DNA of 64,000 nucleotides from Myxocyprinus asiaticus (GCF_019703515.2 NC_059379.1:28548880-28612879); one strand, 5' to 3'. Positions 47,846-59,103 are shown, counted from the stretch's first letter. Numbers and translations are program-made. The notes: a model not told the origin generated them from the sequence alone.

Positions 47846-48601
47846 AAGAGAGTCAGAAGTGTATAACAAAACTCAAAATTAGTTCTGGAATATCTGTGAG
47901 TTTGAAGTATTTTGGTATAGCATTTCAGTGAAAAGTGTCTCTATAGATTGGATTGGGGTCAGGCTTTCTCTTGCCACTGCTAAGCAGATCACAGTTTTAC
48001 CCAATTAGTGAGAATATTTCAGGCCTGTGGTTAAAGTAGCTAATATCTTACATAGAAGGGGCCTTGATAAAGAGCTTAAAGTTTGATTTGTCATGCTTGC
48101 AAGCCTCAGCGTTTAATCCTTTGCTCTCCTCTCGTATATGCTTGGTTGTATTGATGCAGGTGGCATTTTAGATGAATAACTTTTCTACACAAATGGAATA
48201 TGGAAGTACATCAGGAAAGTAACGGAGTTGTTAAATAACTTTACATTTAGCCTACTTGTCAAGCCAGTACAAACTTGAAAATGTGTCCACATTTGTTAAT
48301 ATATCAAGACTTTTGCTACATCTTGTCTTTTTCCACAAGAATGTGTCCCTGATATTGTTGTGTTACTCCTTTAGCACATTACGCAGTTTAAAATGTTACA
48401 AAGTTATATAGTACAGATCAAGGCTGTCTAATCTTGTCTGTCTGAATTGTGGAAATACATTTTAAATGTAGAGAGAAGTGGTCATGTTGAACATACACCC
48501 CTCCCCCAGTCCACTAATATAGGGGGACAACTGGGACTTTTGTCCCAGGCCCGGGCTTGGGGGGGGGGGTTTCCACAGAAAGGCTGTCCCATATTGTATA
48601 G
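47465..48601. other. Non-coding stretch with A-runs and a long (GT)n
   Basis: A-runs at 47534-47552 and 47667-47702 ((AAAAAT)n-like), (GT)n at 47774-47842. No gene. Confidence 0.4.
47774..47842. repeat. (GT)n microsatellite
   Basis: About 69 bases of pure TG units. Confidence 0.97.
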
Positions 48602-50251
48602 TAGGGTTGCAGCGGTATACCGGTTTCATGGTACACCACAGTATGAAAATTGACGGTTATCATACCATGTACATTTGCTTATCTATGGTATTGAGAAAAG
48701 AATGCAACCTGGACGGAGAATCTCACCTGCGCGTGCGCATCTCCTTTCCTCCTCGACTGCCTCTCAGACTCGTCAACTTGCGCCACACACACACATGCAG
48801 CAGAAAAAATGTCAGAGAGAGGCGAGGGGTTCTAACATAAGTGAGTGTGTGTGTGTGTGTGTGTGTGTGAGATAGAGCAGTGTTTCTCACCTGGTGGGTG
48901 GACAGCAGAGAAAGAACAATGCCACAGTTCTCCCACTGAAGATATTTCAGCGGCTGCCCAAGTGATAGCCTATTTAGGACTGCTGAGGCAGATTTAATGA
49001 CAATCTCACAATCAGCTAAAAGCTTCTCATCTGCACTTTCGCACGAGTGTAACGGAACCAGCTCGCACTTATGATTTGCTCTTTTCTCTGCCGTGCGTGC
49101 GTAACAACCGGGCTTCCCTCGATATTGCAGAGCGCAGACCTCAAAATTGATGTGACCAATTTCAATTCTAGTGAGACTTTTCTAGTTTAAAGCATTACGG
49201 AGGAAGTCAACTCAAACCTCTCAAACATCAGGCAGCCCTGACATGCCAAACAGCACTGAGGAGGAAAAGAGCAACACTGTGTTATGCACTAAATTTTTTT
49301 TTCATTACACATCATCACCTTTACAAAAATGTTTCACAATTTTACATGTGTAAAAGTAACTGTGATATTTTGACAAAATGTTATAGTTTCATATGAAATG
49401 ATCTAAAGGTAGAATCTATTAGACCTCATTTTATATCAACAGTGGCATTTTTCAAAATCTGTTTCAGCTAGTATTTATTTTTTCATAAATAATATAATTT
49501 GTTATTATTATTACTATTATTTAAGACTAGCTACACTGACCTAACCATGGTAATGAGGAGCCTTTCCTCCTGTGTAATATGTATGTTCTGTTTGAATTAT
49601 GTTTGAAATTAGGAAACAAATGGGATAATAATGGGCTCATATAAGTAAATATGCTTTTCAATTATTAAAAGGGGGGAGAGAATACTTCCTGTAGCTTTTG
49701 TTGTTGACGTCAACAACAAAAATAATGTCACTTGATGCATGTCCTTTTACTTGAAAACCATGAACAAATCTATACAACATAAAAGGAAATGCAACCCAGG
49801 ATACATTAAATACAGGTTACTTTTTTACTATTGTGGGTCGCCACTTGATTTCCAATGCAAAATCTGGGTCCTGAAGCAAAACCAGTTGAGAACCACTGAG
49901 TTAAAGGTACAGACAGGAGCAGTCTGGCTGCGCTGTTGTGCACCTACAGTATAGGTTAATTGTTAATCATAGGACATTACTTTAAAAGCTCACACAGCTG
50001 ATGTTATTGTTCATTTAGTAGTTAATTTAACATGCTATGCTAACATGTAAACTAACATGCTTTAGTTATATATCATTATAGTTACATGCTATTTTTTTTT
50101 ATCATGATAATTCTGTTTATTATTATAATTCTTTTAGCTTTCTTATTTATTCTATTTATTTTCAGAAGGGAAACTTTTTTTACACATACTTCAATAAAAA
50201 AAAAAAAAAAATGGTTTCAAGTTTCAATTATAATAAAGTGTTCGCTGAACC

Positions 50252-50282
<31 letters not shown>

Positions 50283-50417
50283 CTGTTTTCACTCCTTTAA
50301 GGGTCATTGTAACTGATAATAGTGATTGTGTAATACCGTATACCGTGATACCGTGAAACCGTGATATTTTCTGAGATGGTTATTGTACCGTAAAAATCTC
50401 ATACCATGGCAACCCTA
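48602..50417. mobile_element. hAT-like element (outer), hosting a second hAT
   Basis: Ends TAGGGTTGCAGCGGTATACC and CATACCATGGCAACCCTA are inverted. Flanks TTGTATAG (48594-48601) and TTGTATAA (50418-50425) match at 7 of 8 bases. Subterminal ATACCG words (TATACCGTGATACCGTGAAA near 50340) recur. The element is about 0.8 kb once the inner insertion is removed; a (GT)n tract (48845-48869) and an A-run (50252-50281) lie inside. Confidence 0.87.
48878..49898 (-). mobile_element. hAT element nested in another hAT
   Basis: Ends CAGTGTTTCTCACCTGGTGG and AACCAGTTGAGAACCACTG; flanks AGATAGAG and AGTTAAAG agree at 6 of 8. Same family as 42709-43640, in the opposite orientation. 1021 bases without transposase. 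Confidence 0.85.
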
Positions 50418-50934
50418 TTGTATAAAGCATCTAAGTGCATTCAGCGGGAGACGCGGATATAAACACAGAGTCAGCGCGCAATAGCGAAAGCTGCCGGGCA
50501 GCGCACATTGACGGAAGAACTGTCAGCACCAACTCCATGCATGTTGAAGAGGAATGCATGCTTTATAAACTGTACCCCCCACAACCCAAACTCCAAACTT
50601 AGACCTAACCATCAGTTGAGTGAAAATGTAACGTTAGAGGAATGCATGTAACCTTCGAATTGCGCTCGTGACTGATTATGCAAATGCAATTTCTTCTGGA
50701 TTCAACGCAGGATCAGAATCCAGGTCTCTCACGCTGCTGATGCAACATGATTCCAGTCGCGCCACAAGGGAAGGTAAACATGCTGGAGCTGATGCAAACT
50801 TGTGATGCAAACAACATGCCGACCTCCCGTGTGGTCATGTTGATCTGAAACCACCATAAAAACATTAAAAAAAATAAAATAATTATACTGCTTCTTTTTG
50901 ATAGTGCAGTAAGTTACAAATGGCAAACTTATTT

Positions 50935-51170
50935 AACAAAAAAATGGATGAGAGCCCTAATCAAGCTATTTCCCATGAATAAAATCTGTCCTCTGCATAG
51001 CCATCTCCCACCACAGTGGACATCCCTCCATCTCCCAGCGGAGCACAGTAACCACACCAGAACAAAATAAATTTGAAACTTCTCTACCAACTCCTGTTCA
51101 TACCTTGGCAACTCCAAAGTTTCCTCAGTCCGCAAAATGTCAAACCTAGCTTCCCGGAGGACAGCATGGT
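50935..51170. repeat. Repeated segment D, copy 1
   Basis: GAGAGCCCTAATCAAGCTAT, ACAGTAACCACACCAGAACA, CTTGGCAACTCCAAAGTTTC and AATGTCAAACCTAGCTTCCC recur in the same order about 1.22 kb downstream. On the minus strand both copies keep a partly similar open frame (VEKFQIYFVLVWLLC here, VEKIHICFGLVWFLC there). Confidence 0.7.
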
Positions 51171-52159
51171 TTTCATTTGCTTTGATGTCAGCCCTTCCCC
51201 ATGTCTTTCAGCTTGTTAATTAGAACCGTGGAAGACAATCAGCGCCGGTGGATGATAAATTTGATAAACATTGAAAAGAAGGGTGGGTTGGGGTCACAAT
51301 GCGCTCTGGCTGGGACAATAAAGTATAAAGGCATGCTGAAATTTTGCCAATGAATGTAATGGTCTCTACTTGAAGGGCTTAGTGCTTTAAAAAAAAAAAA
51401 AATCGAAAAACAATCCTCCTCTGCCTTTACATTCAATCAGCTTGTAGCACTTTCATCCTGGTGAGCTCAAATTAAACCTGCCCGAACTCACTTCAAATTT
51501 TATTTTAGCATTATTAGCAGTAAAGAGAGTGCAGCAGTAGTCAAAGATAGTTAGTAGTCCATGTCTAATGGGGCTCGATGGTGCCAGTTTCAAGTTTCTG
51601 CATCTATCACATCCTATTTCTGTTGGTTGCAGGTCAGAAAGCAGGGGAATTTTGAGGTATAAAAGAATATTCGTATTCCCATGTGGATGAGATAAATTGC
51701 TGTTTATGTTTCAGCGTAGGCTGACAGACATAATGTTCCTTTGTTTATGTTTTGGATGAAGAGCTGCCTGGCAGAAGCTAGATGCATGTTGAGACAGCCA
51801 AAGCTGCAGGAGAGGTGTGCTATATGACTATACCGTAGTTTCCCAAAATACAAAGCAGCAATGGATGACAGAAACTGGCACCTAAATCAGTTAGCTCCAA
51901 AATAAATTATTAAACAGCTATGCATGAACTTTATTTGAATATATTTATTTGAACTGCATAAAGTCATACTGAATTGGTATTCCTCCTTCGTGTGCTGAAA
52001 TGCAGCAGCAAACTATATTCTTGGCGCTCAGGCTTTGCTAATGAATATTGAGGTGGCCCAAATGGAGTATAGAGTGATAACTAAATCAGAATTCAGCTCC
52101 TGCCTGCTGTTTCTCCCCGATGGCCTGCCATTCATCAATAGCTGGAAAGGAAATGATCC

Positions 52160-52395
52160 ACAGTGGGACAGGAGCCCTAATCAAGTTACTTCCTACGAAA
52201 AAAGCTGTGCTTCAACTCGCAGTGTCCTATCACGGCGGACACCACACAGGAACCACACTAGACCAAAACAAATGTGAATCTTCTCCACCACCTCCTCATC
52301 GCTTGGCAACACTAAAGGTTTCTCAAAGCGCAAAATGTTAAACCTAGCTTCCCATACATCGATTAGTGAGTAGCATTTGAGGACCGCATGGTAAC
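52160..52395. repeat. Repeated segment D, copy 2
   Basis: AGGAGCCCTAATCAAGTTAC, CACAGGAACCACACTAGACC, GCTTGGCAACACTAAAGGTT and AATGTTAAACCTAGCTTCCC align with 50935-51170. Whether this is a local duplication or two insertions of a dispersed repeat cannot be decided here. Confidence 0.7.
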
Positions 52396-52793
52396 AACAA
52401 TCATGTGCTTTCACATTTTTACAGATATATTCCAGATGAGTTCCAAAAGTATAGATACAGTTGGCAACATGTCATACTCTAGGTGCGTGGTTTAACATGG
52501 GGGAAATCGATTCCCTGTTACCATAGTTACTTATTTATTACTATGAGAAAAACAGGGAGAAATATCAGATAAATTTGGCTATTTTAACAAAGTAACATAC
52601 AAATATAGAAGCCTAAATGAGAGCACTGCGGCTGCAGTCGACCATATGCTGGATACGTGGTTTACTGTGGTTGGGAAACATCAGACTGGATTCAAGACTA
52701 AATCAATCATCATATCATCACAACAGCGGATCCAGCAGAGACACAATTATGAGAAAACACCACAAAACTTGACATGATCTAAGGGAAGTGCTT

Positions 52794-52980
52794 GTTCCCT
52801 ATCTGTCACTCACTCGACGTTGTGTCAATGTAATGACAATAGGGGTCACTCTTAGGAGCCCGAGACACCTCTGGTCTTTGATAAAAGACCAATGAAAATT
52901 GGCGAGTGGTATTTGCATGCCACTCCCCTGGACATACGGGTATAAAAGGAGCTGGTATGCAACCACTCATTCAGATTTTC
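52794..52980 (+). promoter_or_regulatory. DIRS copy 2, left terminal repeat with promoter motifs
   Basis: Outer edge GTTCCCTATCTGTCACTCAC is unique to this end; from about 52820 it is inverted relative to 58898-59055. Contains CCAATGAAAATTGG (52889-52902), ATTTGCAT (52911-52918) and TATAAAAG (52941-52948). Confidence 0.85.
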
Positions 52981-53229
52981 TCTTCGGAGCCGAACGGTCA
53001 TGCTCATTGAGCTGAATTCTACTGTTCATTCACCTCTGCTGGATCTGACAGTGAATTTCAGCGGCTTCTCCCTCCTCTGCACTGGTGCACTGCAGAGAAC
53101 GCCCCTGGGTCCTTCGGCAGAAAACGAGAGTATATTTTCTGAAAGAGCTTTTTTCCTCTAAAAGAGTATATATTTCTCTAAAAGAGTGGCACACACGGAA
53201 CTTCTTTTTAAAGATGCGTCTTTGTAAAG

Positions 53230-54678
53230 ATGCCTTTCCGATTGTGTGTTATTCCTGGTTGCGGTCGTTATCTCTCAACTTCGGATGGTCATGATCACTG
53301 TCTTTCATGTCTGGGCGCAACCCACACGGAGGCATCGTTTGTGGATGGTTCATGTTCTTATTGCGAGAACATGGCCATGGCAACGTTGCGGTCGCGGCTT
53401 GCTTTCGTAAGCCCCCGCCTCGGTCCTTCTACCTACGGGTATGAGGCCAGCGCGGCTAGCACTGGTGGCGATTTGGGGACCCCAATGGCATCGTCTCCGC
53501 CGGGTATCCCCCCGCGGACCTCCCATTCCCCAGCACGCTCGTCTGCACCAATCGGGCTTCCGGATGAGTTCGCCGGCTCGTCTCACAGCGAGTCTGGCTT
53601 CTCGTTCGGAGCCCGCGAAGATGATGAGCTCTCGAGCGCAGCATCGGAGAGCGGGCTTGTCCAGTCGGACGCAGAAGCCTAAGCTGGGCTTCCCCCTTCG
53701 GGGACGATTGCCCAGTCACAGGCCGATGCCGAAATGATGGACATGCTTTCCCGGCCGGTTGGGTTAGAGTGGAACCCTCCGTTCTCCCCTGAACCCTTGC
53801 GGCTTGATGATTGGTTCCTGCGCTCGCGGCGCCACTCAAAGCAGCCACGGCCCGCTCCAGTGCCATTCTTCTCGGAAGTGCACGAGGAGCTGACGAAATC
53901 GTGGGAGGCACCTTTTACTGCCCGGCCCCGATTCCGCAGTTCCCCCGCTCTCACTACCTTCAATGGCAGGGTGGCCAGGGGCTATACAGCAATTCCCCCA
54001 GTGGATAAGGCGCTCGCGGTGCACCTATGCCCGCAGAGCGCCGCCACCTGGCATGGATGCCCTAAGCTCCCGTCCAAGCCCTGTAGGCTCACGTCGTCCC
54101 TGATGGCTAAAGCCTACAGCGCTGCTGGACAAGCCGCCTCTGCCCCGCATGCCATGGCTCTCCTGCAGGTCCACCAAGCCAAGGCGTTGAAAGAACTGCA
54201 CGAGGGTAGTTCTGCCCCAGATTTTATGCAGGATCTGTGCTCGGCGACCAACCTTGCTCTCCGAGCGACGAAGGTCATGGCGCGGTCTCTCGGGCGGACG
54301 ATGGCCACACTAGTGGTCCAGGAGCGCAACCTTTGGCTCAATCTGGTCGAGATGGGTGAGGCCGACAAGACACGGTTCCTTGCTGCCCCCATTTCCCAGG
54401 CTGGCCTATTCGGCGACACCGTCGAGGACTTTGCCCAGCAGTTCTCGGCGGTGAAGCAGCAGACAGAGGCAATCCGGCACATCCTGCCCTGGAGTGGCTC
54501 AAGATCCCGCACCCTGTCTGCTCGTCGCCAAGGGCGTCCCCCTGCGGTGACTGCACCGGCTCCGCCGCAGCCCACCCCTTCGGCCCTGCCCCGGCATGGA
54601 GCCCACTGCAGGAAGCAGATGCCACCCGTCACACAGCCAGCGCCTAAGAACCCACGGAGGTCATCAAAGCGCCCCTGA
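53230..54678 (+). pseudogene. DIRS copy 2 ORF1 (Gag-like) with one nonsense codon
   Basis: One frame from Met 53230 (MPFRLCVIPGCGRYL) to TGA 54676-54678, about 480 codons, interrupted by TAA at 53680-53682 where copy 3 has TCA. The N-terminal Cys/His cluster HDHCLSCLGATH followed by CSYC suggests a zinc-binding domain. The middle is Pro/Ser-rich with an acidic stretch (REDDELSSAASESG). The C-terminal half is helical and the best conserved (LNLVEMGEADKTRFLAAPIS, GLFGDTVEDFAQQF), ending in a basic Arg/Pro-rich tail. Probable structural, nucleic-acid-binding protein. The single stop is the only break, so this is the best ORF1 here. Confidence 0.9.
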
Positions 54679-56892
54679 GACTGGCGACCCAGAGACGAGG
54701 GAACCCACTCACCTGGAGCTGGTAAAAAGACCACTCCATCCCCCGGTGGAGGGCCGGGCGGAAAATCTTTTGTTGCCTTTTTGTTTGATTTCACCGCATG
54801 CCCAAGTGGCTGCGATACCCAAAAGTTCAGCAAAAGAGCGGCTTCATTCCTCCCTGGGTCACATACCCGGTGTGCACGGTCGTCACCACGACTACCGTCC
54901 ACGGGTTTTTTCTTGCAGGATTGGCGCTCCAGCGGTGGCCTTTCAGCCCCTGAGCGCCCAGCTGTGGCACACAGCCGCCCCCGATGTGGCAGCCTCCACG
55001 GGTTACGAGGACAGGCCTCTTCCTCCCCCATCCCAGGCTGTTCCGGGGGTTGTCACAAGGAGCCAGGTAAGTGTTTCGATGTCCCTAGACTCAGCATGGC
55101 CACGATGTGGTGTGGCACCTCGAGCTCCGCCCCGCTGCGAGGCCCCACCTGCCGGTACGTCCGACGACGTTGTCCCCTTGGTCCCCCTTACGCGGAACTT
55201 GGACGCGTGGCTCGCGCTTTCCAATCCGTCACGATGGCTGATCCGGACCGTCCGACTCGGCTACGCGATTCAGTTCGCCAGGCGCACGCCCAGGTTCAGC
55301 GGTATTCACTTCACCTTGGTCAAGAGCGAAAACGCTGCTAATTGCGCACGGAGATCGCTACCCTCCTACGGAAGGGCGCAATAGAACCTGTCCCTCCAGT
55401 CGAGATGAAGAAGGGGTTTTACAGCCATTCATCGTACCGAAAAAAGGCGGTGGGTTTCGGCAAATCTTGGACCTGCGAGTACTGAACCGGGCCTTACACA
55501 GAGTCCCGTTCAAGATGCTGATGCAAAAATGCATTCTGGCAAGCGTCCGACATCAAGACTGGTTCGTGGCAGTAGACCTGAAGGATGCGTACTTCACGTC
55601 TCGATCCTTCCTCGACACAGACCCTTCCTGCGGTTTGCATTCGAGGGTCAGGCGTATCAGTACAAAGTCCTCCCTTTTGGTCTGTCCCTGTCTCCTCACG
55701 TCTTCACAAAGGTCGCAGAGGCTGCCCTTGCCCCGTTAAGAGAGGTGGGCATTCGCATTCTCAACTATCTCGACGACTGGCTAATCCTAGCTCACTCTCA
55801 AGACATGTTGTGCGCACACAGGGATCTTCGGGTCAACTGGGAAAAGAGCAAGCTCCTCCTGGTTTAGAGCATCTCTTTTCTCGGTTTGGAGTTGGACTCA
55901 GTCTCCTTGACGTCGTGCCTTACGAACGAGCGCACCCAGTTGGTGATGGCCTGTTTAAAGGCGTTCAAACAGAAAACAGCGGTTCCATTGAAACTTTTTC
56001 AGAGGCTTCTGGGGCATATGGCATCCTCGGCAGTGGCCACCCCACTCGGGTTGATGCATATGACGCTTCAGCACTAGCTCCAGACTCGAGTCCCGAGATG
56101 GGCGTGGCGCCACGGGACACATCGCGTGGTCATCACGCCGGTCTGTCACCGTCTTTTCAGCCCTTGGACCGACCTCTCGTTTCTACGGGCAGGTGTTCCT
56201 CTAGAACTGGTCTCCAGGTGCGTCTTGGTCACGACAGATGCCTCCAAATGGGCTGGGGCGCTGTTTGCAATGGGCACGCAGCCGCCGGCCCCTGGACGGG
56301 TCCGTGACTGCATTGGCACATCAACTGCCTCGAGTTGTTGGCAATTCTGCTCGCCCTGCGGAGGTTCCGGCCGTTGATCCAGGGCAAGCACGTGTTAGTT
56401 CGGACAGACAACACGGCAATGGTAGCATATGTCAACCGTCAAGGCGGTCTGCGCTCTCGTTGTATGTCCGCCATCTCCTCCTCTGGAGTCAGCAGCACTT
56501 CAAGTCGCTGCGAGCAACTCACATCCTGGACAACCTCAACACTACAGCGGACGTGCTGTCACGGCAGGTTACCCTCAGGGGAGAGTGGAGACTCCACCCT
56601 CAGGTGGTCCAGTCGATTCGGACGGGCACAGGTAGACCTGTTCCCCTCCCAAGAATCCTCCCACTGCCCGCTCTGGTACACCCTCACAGAGGCACACCTC
56701 GGCATAGATGCGCTGGCACACATCTGGCCCCCTGGCCTATAAAAATATGCGTTTTCCCCAGTGAGGCTACTTGCACAGACCCTGTGCAAGGTCAGGGAGG
56801 ACGAGGAGCAGGTCGTCCTGGTAGCACCCTACTGGCCCACCCAGACATGGTTCTCAGACCTCATGCTCCTCTCAACAGCTCCCCCCTGGTGA
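54596..56892 (+). pseudogene. DIRS copy 2 reverse transcriptase-RNase H, multiply broken
   Basis: The frame overlaps the ORF1 end by about 80 bases. RT motifs are present but spread over frames: SRWLIRTVRLGYAIQF, a frameshift near 55340, WFVAVDLKDAYF, a frameshift near 55600, VLPFGLSLSPHVF, the catalytic YLDD (within LNYLDDWLILAH, about 55760-55795), a 10-codon deletion after CAHRDL compared with copy 1, and TAG at 55865. RNase H keeps VTTDAS, CLELLAILLAL with the catalytic Glu, and RTDNTAMVAYVN. The last part, VLVAPYWPTQTWFSDL, ends at TGA 56890-56892. The fold is recognisable but no functional polypeptide can result. Confidence 0.9.
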
Positions 56893-56988
56893 ATTCCCCT
56901 GAGGAAGGATCTTCTTTCTCAGGGACGGGGCACCCTCTGGCACCCATGACCAAACCTCTGGAATCTCCATGTCTGGCTTGCGGTGGTA

Positions 56989-57969
56989 GACACGATCACT
57001 CAGACTAGGGCCCCCTCTACGAGGCGCCTGTATGCCTTTAAGTTGCGTCTGTTCGCTAAGTGGTGTTCTTCCCGACGGGGAGACCCCCAGAGATGCGCAG
57101 TCGGATCAGTGATTTCCTTCCTGTAGGAGAGATTGGAAGGGAGGCTGTCCCCTTCCACCTTGAAGGTGTATGTTGCCGCCATAGCAGCACACCACGATGC
57201 AGTCGACGGTAAGTCCTTAGGGAAGCACGACCTGATCATCAGCTTCCTAAGAGGCGCCAGGAGGCTGAATCCCTCCAGACTGCACCTCGTTCCCTCATGG
57301 GACCTCTCTGTAGTTCTTCAGGGTCTACAGAGAGCCCCCTTTGAGCCTTTGCAGTCAGCCGAGCTTAAGGCACTCTCCTTGAAGACTGCCCTCCTGACTG
57401 CGCTCACTTCCAACAAGAGGGTAGGAGACCTGCAAGCATTCTCTGTCAGCGAAACGTGCCTGGAGTTCGGTCCGGGGTACTCTCACGTGATCCTGAGACC
57501 CCGACCGGGCTATGTGCCCAAGGTTCCCACCACCCCTTTTAGGGTTCAGGTGGTGAACCTGCAAGCGCTGCCTCAGGAGGAGGCAGACCCAGCCCTGTCG
57601 TTGCTGTGTCCGGTGCACGCTTTACGCATCTATTTAGATCGCACGCAGAGCTTTAGAATCTCTGAGCAGCTTTTTGTCTGCTTTGGTGCACAGCGGAAAG
57701 GAAGCGCTGTCTCCAAGTAGAGGATCGCCCACTGGCTCATTGACGCCATTACTATGGCATATCACGCCCAGGTCATGCCGCCCCCGGTAGGGCTACGAGC
57801 CCATTCTACCTGGGGTTTAGCGGCTTCCTGGGCCCTGGCCAGGGGTGCCTCTCTAACAGACATTTGCAGAGCAGTGGGCTGGGCAACACCCAACACCTTT
57901 GCAAGGTTCTACAACCTCCGGGTGGAACCGGTTTCGTCCCAGGTAGTGGCATGCAACACAAGCAGATAA
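56989..57969 (+). pseudogene. DIRS copy 2 tyrosine recombinase, two stops and a lost catalytic Arg
   Basis: One frame (with LYAFKLRLFAKWC near its start) to TAG 57967-57969, broken by TAG at 57124-57126 and 57718-57720. N-terminal part: LSPSTLKVYVAAIAAHHDAV (core-binding domain). Catalytic part: first Arg in LTSNKRVGDLQAFSV; the HxxR box reads HSTW (57802-57813), with TGG where CGG (Arg) is expected; the nucleophile Tyr is in FARFYNL (TAC 57910-57912). Tyrosine recombinases need both Arg residues, so the protein would be inactive even without the stops. CGG to TGG is the change expected from methyl-CpG deamination. This is the only recombinase gene visible in the window; copy 1 lacks it and copy 3 runs out. 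Confidence 0.92.
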
Positions 57970-58715
57970 GCCCGGGATAGGCGGCTGGGTGCATCGCTTG
58001 CACATAGCGCCTTCCACCTCCTTTTGAGCTGAAGACGTGCGCCATTAATTCCCAGTAGTGTTCACAAATTTGTTCCCTGGTTGACTTCCTCCGAGCCCTG
58101 TGGCAGTCGAGTTTTCGGAGAGATTCGCTGCCGGCCCAGTACACGTGCTAACTAAGAGTCCTGTTCTGGGGTAGGTGCTCCACATGTGGCGGATCCCTGT
58201 AAGGCTAACCCCATGCGATATATATCTTCCACTAATTTGTTTCCCTGTTGGCAAACTGAGTCTTCCTTGGGCAGAGCCCCTCTGCCCCAGTCTCCATGTT
58301 TGTAGTAACTCCTCCCCCATTGGGCAGGATCTACCTTGAAGACTCTCTACATGGTTGGAAAGACCATGTGACGCACCCTTCCACTTAAATATCCCCCCCT
58401 CTCTTTGGGCGAGGTGTGGTCTCTGCTGTGTCTTCCCCTTGGGAGGGACAGTCCCCGACTAGCCCAGTCGGATAATCCCCCTTCTTTTTTAGGGAGTGGA
58501 AAAAAGAGAAGGGGAAAAGAGGCCACGACTGGGTTAAGCCTGTCTCTATCTCTTGGGTAGTCGACTTGTCCCCAAAAAGGGCCATTCGACACTCATTACT
58601 ATGTTGGGGGAGGTTATTTGTCGACCTGGTGTGCTGGCAATGAGTCACACAGTAGTCTGCCCACCACACCGCCAGTTCACGTAACACAGTTCAGCCAATT
58701 GTGGCGTTTCGTACA
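57970..58715 (+). other. DIRS copy 2, non-coding tail before the internal complementary region
   Basis: About 750 bases without an open frame; GC-moderate, with CCTCTCTTTGGGCG and AAAAAAGAGAAGGGGAAAAG stretches. It has no counterpart in copy 1, where it is deleted together with the recombinase. Confidence 0.6.
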
Positions 58716-58828
58716 GGGACCCCTAGTGTCACTACATCGACACCAACGTCGAGTGAGTGACAGATAGGGAACGTCATGGTTACTGGTGTAACCTCTGTTC
58801 CCTGATGGAGGGAACGAGACGTTGTATC
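58716..58828 (+). repeat. DIRS copy 2, internal complementary region
   Basis: GGGACCCCTAGTGTCACTAC ... CAGATAGGG-AAC-GTCATGGTTACTGGTG ... GGAACGAGACGTTGTATC. The half left of AAC (58770-58772) is the complement of the left outer end, the half right of it the complement of the right outer end. The two join at the same trinucleotide that borders the element. This is the defining DIRS feature and is thought to template circle closure. Confidence 0.93.
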
Positions 58829-58897
58829 CCTCCTGCCACAATGCTGAACTACCCGCTGAAATGGCGGGACCTTATATCAGCTCCTCAGCATAAAACC

Positions 58898-59103
58898 TGA
58901 ATGAGTGGTTGCATACCAGCTCCTTTTATACCCGTATGTCTGGGGGAGTGGCATGCAAATACCACTCGCCAATTTTCATTGGCCTTTTATCAAAGACCAG
59001 AGGTGTCTCGGGCTCCCAAGAGTGACCCCTAGTGTCACTACATCAACACAACGTATCGTTCCCTCCATCAGAGAATGGCGGTTAGACAAGTAACCATGAC
59101 GTT
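58898..59103 (-). promoter_or_regulatory. DIRS copy 2, right terminal repeat (inverted)
   Basis: Carries the same motifs in inverse orientation: CTTTTATA (58923-58930), ATGCAAAT (58953-58960) and CCAATTTTCATTGG (58969-58982). If active it would drive antisense transcription into the element. The outer edge (GTTAGACAAGTAACCATGAC) is specific to this end. Confidence 0.85.

Larger units (their letters stand above)
50418..52793. other. Non-coding stretch with a repeated segment
   Basis: 50560-50760 resembles the tRNA-related repeat of 12596 in reverse. 50935-51170 and 52160-52395 are related to each other (see the paired entries). The rest is unique-looking. Confidence 0.4.
52794..59103 (+). mobile_element. 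DIRS-like retrotransposon, copy 2, structurally complete
   Basis: 6.3 kb, GC-rich. Order: left inverted terminal repeat, ORF1 (53230-54678), RT-RNase H (54596-56892), tyrosine recombinase (56989-57969), internal complementary region (58716-58828), right inverted repeat. GTT borders both ends (52794-52796 and 59101-59103) and no other target duplication exists. In DIRS elements the recombinase integrates a circular DNA copy, so the single shared trinucleotide is expected. All three genes carry stops or frameshifts, and one recombinase catalytic residue is replaced. The copy is dead as an autonomous unit but keeps both ends. No methyltransferase-like domain, found in some DIRS groups, is visible. 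Confidence 0.95.

Noticed and set aside
54114..55031. 305-codon minus-strand frame across DIRS copy 2
   Set aside because: It is antisense to ORF1 and RT in GC-rich DNA where stop codons are rare; not preserved in copies 1 or 3.
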